From the NCBI GenBank assembly GCA_026125285.1, contig JAHCLO010000006.1, forward strand, positions 186,001 to 250,000: a stretch of 64,000 nt of DNA, read 5' to 3'. Made by a program: the position numbers and the translations under genes. Below, piece by piece: positions 25,720 through 34,229 of the stretch. The stretch is from Verrucomicrobiia bacterium (GTDB lineage: Bacteria; Verrucomicrobiota; Verrucomicrobiia; Limisphaerales; JADLHS01). Below the pieces are notes generated by a model. It worked only from the letters and a program-made list of their open reading frames with translations. It was not told where the DNA came from and ran no database searches. Numbering within the stretch: position 1 is the stretch's first letter; every line of letters starts with the position of its first letter.

Positions 25720-26711
25720 AGCTCATTCTCCGGTGTTAGGTTCGCGCGGCACACTCGTTTGAAGTTGCAGCGGCGGCATTCTTCGACCGCCGCCGCATAA
25801 TCGAGATCGCCCAGCTTCAAGCGGCGTTTGGCAAAATAACTTTCCCACTGTTGAGCGAGGCGCACGCTGTCTTCTATTATCCGATAGGTCTCAACCGCAC
25901 GCTCCTCGTCCAAATCAAAGCAAAGTTCTTTGCCTTGGTCGCCACCGAGATAGACCAAGCGGCTCGTCACCCCATCCAGCGGCAACTTCAGACCGAGATT
26001 CGCCCACAACATATAGACACTTACTTGCAATTCGTTCTGGCTCGGCTCGGTGGTTTCACGCGGTGGTTTGCCAGTCTTCCAATCATAGACGGTGAATGAA
26101 ACGCCACGATGATGCAGGGCCAAATCCACCTTGGTAATAACCTGGACGTTGTTGGTCATGAAACCGGGGGCTTCCACACCCCACGCGGGCGGCTCGATCC
26201 AAATGCGGTCGGCGGTGCGGACTTTCTCGGCCAGACCGCTCTCGCCTTCCGCCCATGCGTAGAATGTGCCGGTCATCTTCGCAGCCTTCTGGATGAGAGC
26301 CTCAACCGATGTCTCGGGAGGCATTTCATCGTATTCATGCTCAAACAAGGCCACGCCCGTTTTGCCGACGGCCGCGGGTTCTTCACGGAAACGGCGTTTT
26401 TCGGAGAACTGCCATTCACGTTGCATCCGTTGTCGGAGTGACTGGACAAGGCTTTCAAGTGCCGGTGAATGACGCTGACGGACTTGGTTCAAGTATTCCG
26501 CAATGACCAGATGCACGCACTCGCCCTGCCACATGGGGATATTCTTGAGCTTCTTGAGCAGGGCGATACCACGCAGCCACGGGTCGGGACTGTTGATCTT
26601 TGCTTCCGCAACGTATTGGAAGAAATACTTTCGCTCGCAAGATTGAAGCTGCTGGTCACGGCTAACCGACCAGGTAGGCCCGTTGGCAGTCGTATAGAAG
26701 CTTCGTTTCAT
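25716..26711 (-). CDS. Cas4/RecB-like PD-(D/E)XK nuclease with predicted Fe-S cluster, Argonaute partner
   Basis: 331 residues. A Cys near the N-terminus (QLQSCERKYFFQY, about residue 25) and a C-terminal CRRCNFKRVC group (about 310-320) give the four-Cys pattern of Cas4/AddB-type Fe-S nucleases. The nuclease core is ITKVDLALHH and YDWKTGKPP (D...D-x-K), followed by the QL-V-YMLW helix of RecB-like nucleases. It stops within the start codon of the Argonaute gene (ATGA). A role in making guides or degrading targets is an attractive inference. Confidence 0.82.
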   Translation of the reverse strand: MKRSFYTTANGPTWSVSRDQQLQSCERKYFFQYVAEAKINSPDPWLRGIALLKKLKNIPMWQGECVHLVIAEYLNQVRQRHSPALESLVQSLRQRMQREWQFSEKRRFREEPAAVGKTGVALFEHEYDEMPPETSVEALIQKAAKMTGTFYAWAEGESGLAEKVRTADRIWIEPPAWGVEAPGFMTNNVQVITKVDLALHHRGVSFTVYDWKTGKPPRETTEPSQNELQVSVYMLWANLGLKLPLDGVTSRLVYLGGDQGKELCFDLDEERAVETYRIIEDSVRLAQQWESYFAKRRLKLGDLDYAAAVEECRRCNFKRVCRANLTPENEL

Positions 26712-26729
26712 GGGGTTGTCACCGCCAAT

Positions 26730-27098
26730 TCAATTGCCGGCCTTACCACCACGCTTGCCGCGCGAGGATGCGCTGGATCGCTTGTTGCGGCGACTCGAAC
26801 GCCCATAGGCGGCGGCGGGCATGTTCGCTCCGTCACCAGTGTTCAACTCGCCCAAGAATCCCTTCACCTTGTCTCCGGCGCGGCTGGCAATGGCTCGCAG
26901 TCGTTCCGAAGCCGTGGGTTTCTTGGTTGTCGCCGTTGACAGTTTGATGTCTGACTCCTTCGCCAATCGGGCAAGAAAAGCCTCGACGTTCACGCCTTGG
27001 GCCGACAATTCCGCGCGGAGTTCCGCTTCAGTGCAGTCCGCATCGTCCGCCGCGAAGTTATGCAATCGCTGCGCCGCGTTTTGGTAATGCTTGTTCAT
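26730..27098 (-). CDS. Small basic-tailed hypothetical protein in the Argonaute operon
   Basis: 122 residues from the ATG at 27098. The first half is acidic and helical (AELRAELSAQGVNVEAFLARL); the last third is Gly/Ser/Arg/Lys-rich and very basic (RSSRRNKRSS...GKRGGK), a possible nucleic-acid-binding tail. It overlaps the end of the preceding sigma-like gene by 41 bp and is followed by the Cas4-like gene after 18 bp. No family recognised. Confidence 0.6.
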   Translation of the reverse strand: MNKHYQNAAQRLHNFAADDADCTEAELRAELSAQGVNVEAFLARLAKESDIKLSTATTKKPTASERLRAIASRAGDKVKGFLGELNTGDGANMPAAAYGRSSRRNKRSSASSRGKRGGKAGN

Positions 27099-27684
27099 AA
27101 CTATCTCCCTCACGATTCATCTTGTTTAGCACGGGTTCAGCGACTGCCTTCAATTGTCGCCGCAGCTCATACACCCGCGCGGTTTTGAGTCCGGTTTCCT
27201 GCACAAACTCTGCCACGGTCTGCGCACCGTTCTCCAACGCCAGAATTACTTTCCGCAACTCGCCGTTCTTTTTGACTCGGAAGTCGGCATAGAGCAGTTC
27301 AAAGAAGCGCGTACAGAATTCTTCGCTGCGAAGGGCAGCCTCCGGTCCGGGACTTCCATCTTCCACCGGCTCGAAGAAGTCAGGATCTTCCGCACGGGTC
27401 AACTTGCTCTCTTTCAACTGGTGCAAGTTCCAGAGCACGCTCTTGACTGCGCTTTTCAACTGCACCCACATCGGCGCGTCGGCGCTGAATGTGCGCTCGC
27501 CGCGCGAATAGGCCGCATAGACTTCACATGCAACATCTTCCGGCGTTTTGCTGCCCGGTAGGAGTTGCCCGTCCCGCCAACCATAATGAGCCTTGGCCCA
27601 GTACCGGGCAAAGACGAGCAGCCGTAAACCAATCGCCTTCCAGTCGGCGTCTCGGAATTCAAGTTCGGCGCTGTTCTGTTTCAT
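27058..27684 (-). CDS. Sigma-70-like / helix-turn-helix protein at the head of the Argonaute operon
   Basis: 208 residues, ATG at 27684 with GAAGG 5-6 bp upstream. The layout resembles ECF-type sigma proteins: an N-terminal helical half with TPEDVACEVYAAYSRGER and a C-terminal half with GAQTVAEFVQETGLKTARVYELRRQLKAV, a helix-turn-helix pattern. Canonical region 2 and 4 sequences are not convincing. It may regulate this operon and the divergent ubiquitin-like operon across the 147-bp gap. Confidence 0.55.
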   Translation of the reverse strand: MKQNSAELEFRDADWKAIGLRLLVFARYWAKAHYGWRDGQLLPGSKTPEDVACEVYAAYSRGERTFSADAPMWVQLKSAVKSVLWNLHQLKESKLTRAEDPDFFEPVEDGSPGPEAALRSEEFCTRFFELLYADFRVKKNGELRKVILALENGAQTVAEFVQETGLKTARVYELRRQLKAVAEPVLNKMNREGDSYEQALPKRGAAIA

Positions 27685-27831
27685 GCCTTCAATAGCAATA
27701 GGCTACAAACTCCCGCGTCTTTGGGAAAAATCTTTCGCTCGGCGCAACTTTTTCTGCCCAAGAGGCCAACCGAAACCAGCCAAAGGTAATTGAGCGGATG
27801 CACCGACCGCCGCGTGTGCGGCAACCGGTAA
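27685..27831. promoter_or_regulatory. Shared divergent promoter region of the Argonaute and ubiquitin-like operons
   Basis: 147 bp between two divergent operons. A short hairpin GCCGC-GTGT-GCGGC at 27809-27822 ends 9 bp before the multi-ubiquitin ATG and could hinder its translation. No promoter boxes were assigned confidently. Confidence 0.4.
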
Positions 27832-29001
27832 ATGGCCGCGAACAAACTGACAGTTACAATGAGCGAAACACTCATCATTCCAAAGTCGGGCCAGGGCGAC
27901 GCTCTGGCGAAACATCCTGAATCCTGCCAACCGTCTCCGAAATGGGCGGCGGTCGTTAACGATGCACTCGTTCTGCTGCCGCAACGGTGGGCCACCACCC
28001 GCCTGATCAAGCACGAAGCCGGCGTTGCGGCAGACTTGGTTCTCGTGCGCGACCACGGATCGCCAAACGACGTTCCGTTCGAGGACGAGGCGCACCTCGA
28101 CCTCTCCCAAGGCAACGTATTCTACACGTTGCCGCGCTGCGAAGTGAAGCCCGCAAACGGTTGCGCTGCGCCGCCGAAAGTCGCGTTTGTGGTCAACGAC
28201 CACGCCGAGCAGACGTTGAATCCTCGTCAAACCGGTCGGTCACTGCGCGAGCTCTTTGGCTTTGCCCCATCAGTTCGACTCTTCCGTGACTACGAATCGC
28301 CGAACGATTCGCCTATCGATCTCGACAACGAGGTGAACTTCCCGGACGGCCCTGTGTTTTACACGCGGCGTGTCGGCGTTGGCCTCACCATCATCGTCAA
28401 CAAACAGACGTTCGGTGAGGCAGACGGGGTAAAGGCTCGAATGACCGGGCGAGAAATCGCCGCACTGGTCAGTCCTCAACCGAATGCAACTGAAGTGACC
28501 CTGCATAAAGGCAAAGAGCGCATCCCTGTCGGCCTCGACGAAACGGTGGAGATCAAGGGTTGCGAAGAGTACTCCGTCATCCGCACCAATGTCGTTGGGG
28601 GCTACGAACTGGCGCGCGTCCAGCGCGAGCTTGGTTCGCTTCGCGACAACGGCGGAGAAGTGTCCTTCCTGGAAGCGCCCACACCGTGTACCGTGTATCA
28701 CCGGTTGCCGACCCGAAAGGGCTATCCGCATGTTGCCGAAACGGACGTGTTGGTCGTGCTTCCATCCGCTTATCCCGGCGTGATGCTCGACGGCGCGTAT
28801 CTGCCTAGCGGTTCTCCGCTGTTGGGTCGCGTCGAAGGCTCGCCGCAGGGCCAGACTGTTCAGGCGCTGGGGCGCACCTGGCAACTCGTGAGCTACCACC
28901 CGCATAACGGGGGCGGCGGGCCGGCTTGGAATAAGGACCGGCACGGCCTCCATACCTACTACACTGAAATCCTGTCTTGGATTCAACGTGCCCGCGTCTG
29001 A
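27832..29001 (+). CDS. Multi-ubiquitin-like protein (three beta-grasp domains) fused to a C-terminal E2-like domain
   Basis: 389 residues. Three ubiquitin-like repeats can be aligned: about 36-100 (AAVVNDALVLLP...NVFYTLP), 109-175 (VAFVVNDHAEQTL...PVFYTRR) and 178-250 (LTIIVNKQTFGEADG...EYSVIRTN). All share the closing acidic-then-aromatic strand of the Multi_ubiq family. The C-terminal part (about 255-389; TDVLVVLPSAYPGVMLDGAYL and SYHPHNGGGGPAWNKDRHGLHTYY) matches prokaryotic E2 family E. No Cys is seen near the HPHNGGGGP segment, so its chemistry is unclear. The start may be 27832 or an inner ATG at 27859. It overlaps the JAB-E1 gene by one base. Confidence 0.85.
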   Translation: MAANKLTVTMSETLIIPKSGQGDALAKHPESCQPSPKWAAVVNDALVLLPQRWATTRLIKHEAGVAADLVLVRDHGSPNDVPFEDEAHLDLSQGNVFYTLPRCEVKPANGCAAPPKVAFVVNDHAEQTLNPRQTGRSLRELFGFAPSVRLFRDYESPNDSPIDLDNEVNFPDGPVFYTRRVGVGLTIIVNKQTFGEADGVKARMTGREIAALVSPQPNATEVTLHKGKERIPVGLDETVEIKGCEEYSVIRTNVVGGYELARVQRELGSLRDNGGEVSFLEAPTPCTVYHRLPTRKGYPHVAETDVLVVLPSAYPGVMLDGAYLPSGSPLLGRVEGSPQGQTVQALGRTWQLVSYHPHNGGGGPAWNKDRHGLHTYYTEILSWIQRARV

Positions 29002-30527
29002 TGAAACCGATTCGTCCCATCCGAGACGGCCGGGAAGTCCTGTGGCGCATCACAGAAGCCGACCGGGAGAAACTGCTCCGACTGCTCTTCCATCGTTATC
29101 CTGAGAGCGAATGGGGCACTTTCTTCCGGTTCGGCTACCGGCGGACGCGCTGGGGCATCTTGGTCACGTGGGTTGATTCCCAGAAGCCGGAAACAGGCGA
29201 TCTTGATCGGCACAGTCCGCTCGTTGAATTCCGTCCTGGCTACATTCGACGTGCCTTGGACAGTCTCGAAGCGCACGAGCTTGGCGTCGGCATAATCCAC
29301 TCGCACCCGCAGGACTGCGCCCCGTTCCCAAGCCGCTCGGACGACGACATGGACAGCTATTTTGCCGAGGAGTTTGAGCGGTTTGGCAACGGGCGACCTT
29401 ATGCCAGCTTCATCGTGTCCCGGAATTCGGAACGGAAACTATCGTTCACGGGGCGGGTTTTTGACAGAGGAGAATGGATTCCGGTCAGCGAGTGTTTGGT
29501 CACTGGAGAGCGATGCCTTCGCGAGCCTGCGCGCCGAACGATCTGGAGTGCTCCCGAATCAACCGGCAGCGCACCAAACGCGCCCACCCAGGAGAGAGTC
29601 GCACAACTTCTCGGAGCGGATGCTCCAGGCCGGTTTCGCCGGTCTGTTACTGGAATCGTCGGCTGTAGTGGAACGGGCAGCCCCGCGATTCATCTGCTCG
29701 CACGAGCGGAGATCGGTGAGTTGGTCATCGTTGACCCCGGACCTTTCAAAGCATCCGGCCACCAGCGCAATCATGCCAGCCGTCACTCCGACCTCTGGGC
29801 TGATCCACCACCCAGCAAGGTGGCGCTTGCGGCTCGGCTCATTGGAGAAATCAACCCAGCGACGAAAGTCACCGCCTTTGTCGGTGATCTTCTCGACGAG
29901 GCTGTGCTCGACGAACTACTTCGTTGCGACCTGATTCTTGGATGCACCGATTCCAACTACGCACGCGCCGCTTTGGGTGACATCGCCGCTCACTACCTTG
30001 TGCCAGTTCTGGACCTCGCCGTGCAAATGCGTGCCGAAGACGGTGTCCTCCGCGAACAACTGGCGGAAATCGCCCTGTATGCTCCCGGCCTTCCTTGCCC
30101 GTGGTGCAGAGGACGGATTGAGGTGAATGGAATCCGCTACGAAACCGCCACCGAAGCCGAGCGCCAGTTTCGAGCCGAGGCGGCAGCCGCAGCCGAGCAA
30201 CGAGGTGTGGATGGCGCACAGTATTGGGGAGGAAAGCCGCCGCCAGAACTCACCGTGGGCTACCTGACGACAATGGTCGGCGCGATGGGCGCGGGTTACG
30301 CGCAGAACCTGTTGCTCGGGTCAGCCAAGCTGCCGCATCACCGCTTCCAGTTCGATCTTGGCCTCTCCTCATTGGGAGTCGTTGCCGATGAACGACCGCC
30401 GCGCGCGGACTGCGCCTGCCAGCGAACTGCGGGCCGCAGCGATCAAGCACGCGCCGACCGCAGCGTCTCGCGTCCTGACCACTGGCCACAACCGACCAGA
30501 ATCCCGGAAAATCCAGGACCGCCGTGA
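29001..30527 (+). CDS. JAB protease / E1-like (ThiF) adenylating enzyme fusion
   Basis: 508 residues from the ATG at 29001. The N-terminal JAB domain has a JAMM metal site (IIHSHP...PSRSDDD, about 97-115). The C-terminal E1/ThiF domain has the nucleotide-binding GIVGCSGTGSPAIHLLARA (about 219-237), LVIVDPG, and DLILGCTDSNYARAAL, and a PCPWC zinc-type pair. Together with the upstream gene this gives ubiquitin-like, E2, E1 and deubiquitinase functions in two polypeptides. The last ~45 residues look unrelated, and the stop codon lies inside the first copy of the 248-bp repeat. Confidence 0.86.
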   Translation: MKPIRPIRDGREVLWRITEADREKLLRLLFHRYPESEWGTFFRFGYRRTRWGILVTWVDSQKPETGDLDRHSPLVEFRPGYIRRALDSLEAHELGVGIIHSHPQDCAPFPSRSDDDMDSYFAEEFERFGNGRPYASFIVSRNSERKLSFTGRVFDRGEWIPVSECLVTGERCLREPARRTIWSAPESTGSAPNAPTQERVAQLLGADAPGRFRRSVTGIVGCSGTGSPAIHLLARAEIGELVIVDPGPFKASGHQRNHASRHSDLWADPPPSKVALAARLIGEINPATKVTAFVGDLLDEAVLDELLRCDLILGCTDSNYARAALGDIAAHYLVPVLDLAVQMRAEDGVLREQLAEIALYAPGLPCPWCRGRIEVNGIRYETATEAERQFRAEAAAAAEQRGVDGAQYWGGKPPPELTVGYLTTMVGAMGAGYAQNLLLGSAKLPHHRFQFDLGLSSLGVVADERPPRADCACQRTAGRSDQARADRSVSRPDHWPQPTRIPENPGPP

Positions 30528-30768
30528 CCAACGCGCGGTTGTGCTGCACTCCACGGGCTGCCGGTCGGCCCTGTCCCCCTCTCGACCACACCCGTTCCAC
30601 TCCGCAAACCGCCCGCTCGTCACGAGCGGGCATTCGCCGGACGCCGCAAACGCGGCGGGCTTCCGTCTGCGGCTCGGCGGCGGGACGTTTCGCTCCGGCT
30701 GCGATTTGCTAGACGCTACTCTCCGCCCTCCGCTCCACTTTCCCCGCTCCCCGACCACAGACCGAAGC
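30521..30768 (+). repeat. Dispersed 248-bp repeat, copy A
   Basis: Begins GCCGTGACCAACGCGCGG and ends CAGACCGAAGC, as do copies B (47032-47280) and C (50088-50335), with roughly 85-90% identity by eye and almost no length difference. An internal perfect hairpin CGCTCGT-C-ACGAGCG is conserved in B and C; here one arm differs. The stop codon of the JAB-E1 gene (30525-30527) is within its first bases. Confidence 0.85.
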
Positions 30769-30971
30769 AACGTGGACTCAAGTGATTTGAGTCTTACGGT
30801 AGGTTGTCTTTCGCTGGAGACCGTCCCGGGCATGTCCCGGCACACTGGCACACCTCCACGGTTGTCGGCAGCAAGCCGAATTGGTAGCCTCCCCCGACTC
30901 GCGTTACCTGGTGACGAACCAGACTCTGGCTTTGCCGCACATTCGTTCGCTCGGGCGGCGCGATAAATCGG
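30769..30971. promoter_or_regulatory. Leader/promoter region of the DISARM operon
   Basis: About 200 bp between repeat copy A and drmD. No gene is supported here. A GTCCCGGGCATGTCCCGG segment near 30825 is a short direct/inverted repeat. Promoter boxes were not assigned. Confidence 0.3.
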
Positions 30972-33900
30972 ATGAGCTCAACGACTGCACAACCTGCCAG
31001 TGCTGGCGAAGCACGGAACGGCCATCAAGCTCCATCACAGGGGCAGGTTGTCCGCGTTCGCACGCGCACTTGGCTGGTCGAATCCACCGAGCACGTCCCG
31101 ATTGGCCGACACGGAACGTTGGTGCGGCTCGCATGTTTGGACGATGACGCCCAAGGACAGCCACTCGAAGTGGTTTGGAAACTCGAACTTGATGCGGAAA
31201 TTCTCGACCGCGAGGCCTGGGCCGCCATTGGCAAGCGTGGCTTCGACAATGCGAGGCATTTCAGCGCCTACATCCACACCCTGCGTTGGAACTGCGTCAC
31301 CGCCACCGATCCAAAAATCTTCCAAGCTCCGTTTCGCGCTGGCATTCGCATTGACGCTTACCAGCTTGAACCGCTCCGCAAAGCCTTGCTCCTGCCGCGC
31401 GTCAACCTATTCATCGCCGATGACGTTGGTCTCGGCAAAACCATTGAAGCGGCGCTCATCGCCAGCGAGCTTTTGTTGCGTCGCCGCGTGCGCGAAATCG
31501 TGGTTGCCTGTCCGCCCTCGATGCTGGGGCAGTGGAAGGACGAACTTGAAGCTCGGTTCGGTCTGACCTTCGAGATTCTTGACCGCGCCTATATTGACCG
31601 CGTTCGACAGGAGCGTGGCTACGGCGTGAATCCGTGGACAACGTTCCCGCGTTTCCTCATCTCCCACAAATTGCTCATTGATGAAACCTACACCGCGCCG
31701 TTGCGTGACTGGCTCGACAATTTCCGCCCCGGTTCGCTCCTGATTCTCGACGAAGCGCACCACGCCGCGCCGTCCAGCGGAGCGAAATACGCCATTGATT
31801 CTCGCATCACGCGCGCGATCCGCGACCTCGCTCCGCGTTTCGAGCATCGCCTGTTCTTGTCAGCCACCCCGCACAACGGCCATTCCAACAGTTTCAGTGC
31901 CTTGCTCGAATTGCTCGACCCGCAACGCTTCACTCGTGGTGTCAAAGTGCTCAAGAGCAGCTTGAACGACGTGATGGTGCGGCGGCTCAAGGATGACCTG
32001 CGCAAGCTCGTCGGCGGCTTCCCCGAGCGCAAGCCGGTGCAGGTGGACATCAAGAATCTGCCTGCGGATGCTCCTGAACTCGCGCTCTCGCGGCTGCTGG
32101 ACGAATACCGTCAGGTTCGTCAGCTCCGGCTCGCCAGCGCGACCAAGCGCAAGCAGGCCGAAGCCGCACTGCTCGTGTCGCATCTTCAACAGCGGCTTTT
32201 GTCTTCCATCGAAGCCTTCGCCCGCACGCTCGCTGTCCATCGCCGCACGATGGAGCGACTTTGGGCTGCCGATGCGTCCGCCGCTCCTTCGCCCGCACCA
32301 TCGCCACAGTTGGATTTGCTCGCCGACAAAGTGGATAGCGACGACGACCGTTCCCAATTGTCCGAGGAGGAACAGGAGGCGTTGCTCGCCCAGGAAGTCG
32401 AGAACGCGACTGCGGCCACCGCTGGCGTTGCCACCAGTGCGAACATCGCCCGCGAGAAATCGTTGCTCTCCGAAATGGAGCGCATCGCCGAACAGTCACG
32501 CGCTTTGCCGGATGCGCGGATTCGTCACCTCACCGATTGGATTCGTCAGCGCATGTGCCCCGGTGGAAAGTGGAACGACCTGCGGCTGCTCATCTTCACC
32601 GAATACGACGACACCAAGCGCTACCTCGTCGAAATGCTCCGCACTATCATCGCGGAAACCGATTTGGCCGAGCATCGCATCGAGGTCTATCACGGGCCAA
32701 CGCCGCCGGAGAAGCGGGAGGCCATCAAACGCGCGTTCAACCTGCCGCCGAACGAGCATCCGATTCGCATTCTGGTCGCCACCGACGCCGCGCGCGAGGG
32801 CATCAACCTTCAGGCGCACTGCCACAACCTGTATCACTTCGACGTGCCGTGGAATCCGAGCCGCTTGGAGCAGCGCAACGGCCGCATTGACCGCAAGCTC
32901 CAGCCGGCGTCTGAAGTGTTCTGCCACTACTTCGTCTATTCGCAGCGCCCCGAAGATCGCGTGTTGCGAGCGCTTGTGCGCAAGACCGAGACCATCCGCA
33001 CCGAACTCGGCAGCCTCGCCGCCGTGCTGGAAGAACGCCTTTCCAACACCATCCGCACTGGCATCCGCCACGACGAAGCCGACAAACTCGTCGCGGAAAT
33101 CGAAGCCGCCGACCTTGACCAGGAGAAGCGCGCCACCGCCGAGGAGGAATTGGAGGCCGCGCGTGAGCGCCAAAAGTTGCAGGAGCAGATTGACGTTCTC
33201 AGTAACCGCATCAACGACGCCTCCAAATGGATTGGCCTCGACCAAAATCAGCTTCGCGACGCGCTTTCTTGCTCGCTCGAATTGCTGGATGCCGAGCCGC
33301 TGAAACCGACCGACGCTCCCGCGAATTCTCCCGCTCGCTTCGTGTTTCCAAATCTCGATGTCCGCCACGGCGCTGACCCGACTTGGGCAAATACGCTCGA
33401 TACGCTGCGTGCTCCGGCCACCGATGGGCAGCGCGGATTCCAGTGGCGGAAGGAATCGCCCATCCGTCCGGTCGTGTTCAACGCACCCGAGGGAATTGAC
33501 GATGACATCGTGCAACTCCATTTGCAGCACCGTGTCGTCCAACGCCTGCTTGGCCGCTTCCTGTCGCAAGGCTTCGTTCATCACGATCTTTCCCGCGCCT
33601 GCCTCGCGCACACGTCCGACGCCATTCCGCGCGTCGTCCTGCTCGGTCGTCTCTCGCTCTACGGCGCGGGAGCGGTGCGATTGCACGAGGAAATCCTTAC
33701 TGTCACCGCCCGCTGGACAGAACTCGCCACCCGACGCGGTTCGCTTACGCCGTATGCACGCGAAGCCGAAGCGAAGACCCTTGAACTGCTTGAAGACGGC
33801 CTGCGTCCCGGCACGCATCCGAATGTCCCGGAAGCCGTCGCCAAACGTCTCCAATCTTCCTTCGCCCGTGACATCGAGGAATTGCTCCCACATCTCGAAC

Positions 33901-34226
33901 AGCGCGGGAAGGAAGCCAAGGTGGATGCCGAAGCGAAGCTCGCGAAGCGCGGTCTGGATGAAGCCGACTCCATACGCCGCGTGCTGGAAGACCAACGCCG
34001 TCGCGTGTTGACGGAGCTTGGCCGCTATGACCAGACACAGTTGCTCTTGAGCCTCGACCTGGAAAAGCGCCAGCTCGAATCCAATCGCCGTTATTGGGAC
34101 AAGTGGCTCGCCAACGTCGAAGGTGATTTGCAGCGCGAACCGGAGCGCGTGCGCAAGTTCTACGAAGCAGCCTCATTCCGAATTGAACCTGTGGGCCTCG
34201 CCTACCTCTGGCCCGTGACCGGCTAA
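30972..34226 (+). CDS. drmD: DISARM protein DrmD, SNF2-family helicase
   Basis: 1084 residues. Walker A in IADDVGLGKTIEAALIA (about 147-163), DEAH box in LLILDEAHHAAPS (about 258), LFLSATPHNGHSNSF (about 294) and the C-terminal helicase lobe VATDAAREGINLQAHCHNLY with EQRNGRIDR (about 600-640) define a Swi2/Snf2 ATPase. Gene order drmD-drmMI-(ATPase)-drmA-drmB-drmC is that of class 1 DISARM, a phage-defence system that restricts incoming DNA and methylates host DNA. The stop is 3 bp before drmMI. Confidence 0.9.
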   Translation: MSSTTAQPASAGEARNGHQAPSQGQVVRVRTRTWLVESTEHVPIGRHGTLVRLACLDDDAQGQPLEVVWKLELDAEILDREAWAAIGKRGFDNARHFSAYIHTLRWNCVTATDPKIFQAPFRAGIRIDAYQLEPLRKALLLPRVNLFIADDVGLGKTIEAALIASELLLRRRVREIVVACPPSMLGQWKDELEARFGLTFEILDRAYIDRVRQERGYGVNPWTTFPRFLISHKLLIDETYTAPLRDWLDNFRPGSLLILDEAHHAAPSSGAKYAIDSRITRAIRDLAPRFEHRLFLSATPHNGHSNSFSALLELLDPQRFTRGVKVLKSSLNDVMVRRLKDDLRKLVGGFPERKPVQVDIKNLPADAPELALSRLLDEYRQVRQLRLASATKRKQAEAALLVSHLQQRLLSSIEAFARTLAVHRRTMERLWAADASAAPSPAPSPQLDLLADKVDSDDDRSQLSEEEQEALLAQEVENATAATAGVATSANIAREKSLLSEMERIAEQSRALPDARIRHLTDWIRQRMCPGGKWNDLRLLIFTEYDDTKRYLVEMLRTIIAETDLAEHRIEVYHGPTPPEKREAIKRAFNLPPNEHPIRILVATDAAREGINLQAHCHNLYHFDVPWNPSRLEQRNGRIDRKLQPASEVFCHYFVYSQRPEDRVLRALVRKTETIRTELGSLAAVLEERLSNTIRTGIRHDEADKLVAEIEAADLDQEKRATAEEELEAARERQKLQEQIDVLSNRINDASKWIGLDQNQLRDALSCSLELLDAEPLKPTDAPANSPARFVFPNLDVRHGADPTWANTLDTLRAPATDGQRGFQWRKESPIRPVVFNAPEGIDDDIVQLHLQHRVVQRLLGRFLSQGFVHHDLSRACLAHTSDAIPRVVLLGRLSLYGAGAVRLHEEILTVTARWTELATRRGSLTPYAREAEAKTLELLEDGLRPGTHPNVPEAVAKRLQSSFARDIEELLPHLEQRGKEAKVDAEAKLAKRGLDEADSIRRVLEDQRRRVLTELGRYDQTQLLLSLDLEKRQLESNRRYWDKWLANVEGDLQREPERVRKFYEAASFRIEPVGLAYLWPVTG

Positions 34227-34229
34227 ATC

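Noticed and set aside
29001..30527. The E1-like gene as a housekeeping ThiF/MoeB
   Set aside because: The fused JAB domain and overlap with a multi-ubiquitin/E2 gene fit a ubiquitin-like operon instead.
30524..30712. A conserved open frame of about 62 codons in all three repeat copies
   Set aside because: Differences between copies are spread over all codon positions rather than concentrated in third positions, so protein coding is unlikely.
30358..30966. Plus-strand frame of 202 codons across repeat copy A
   Set aside because: It runs through repeat DNA, has no domain and overlaps the JAB-E1 gene; treated as a chance frame.
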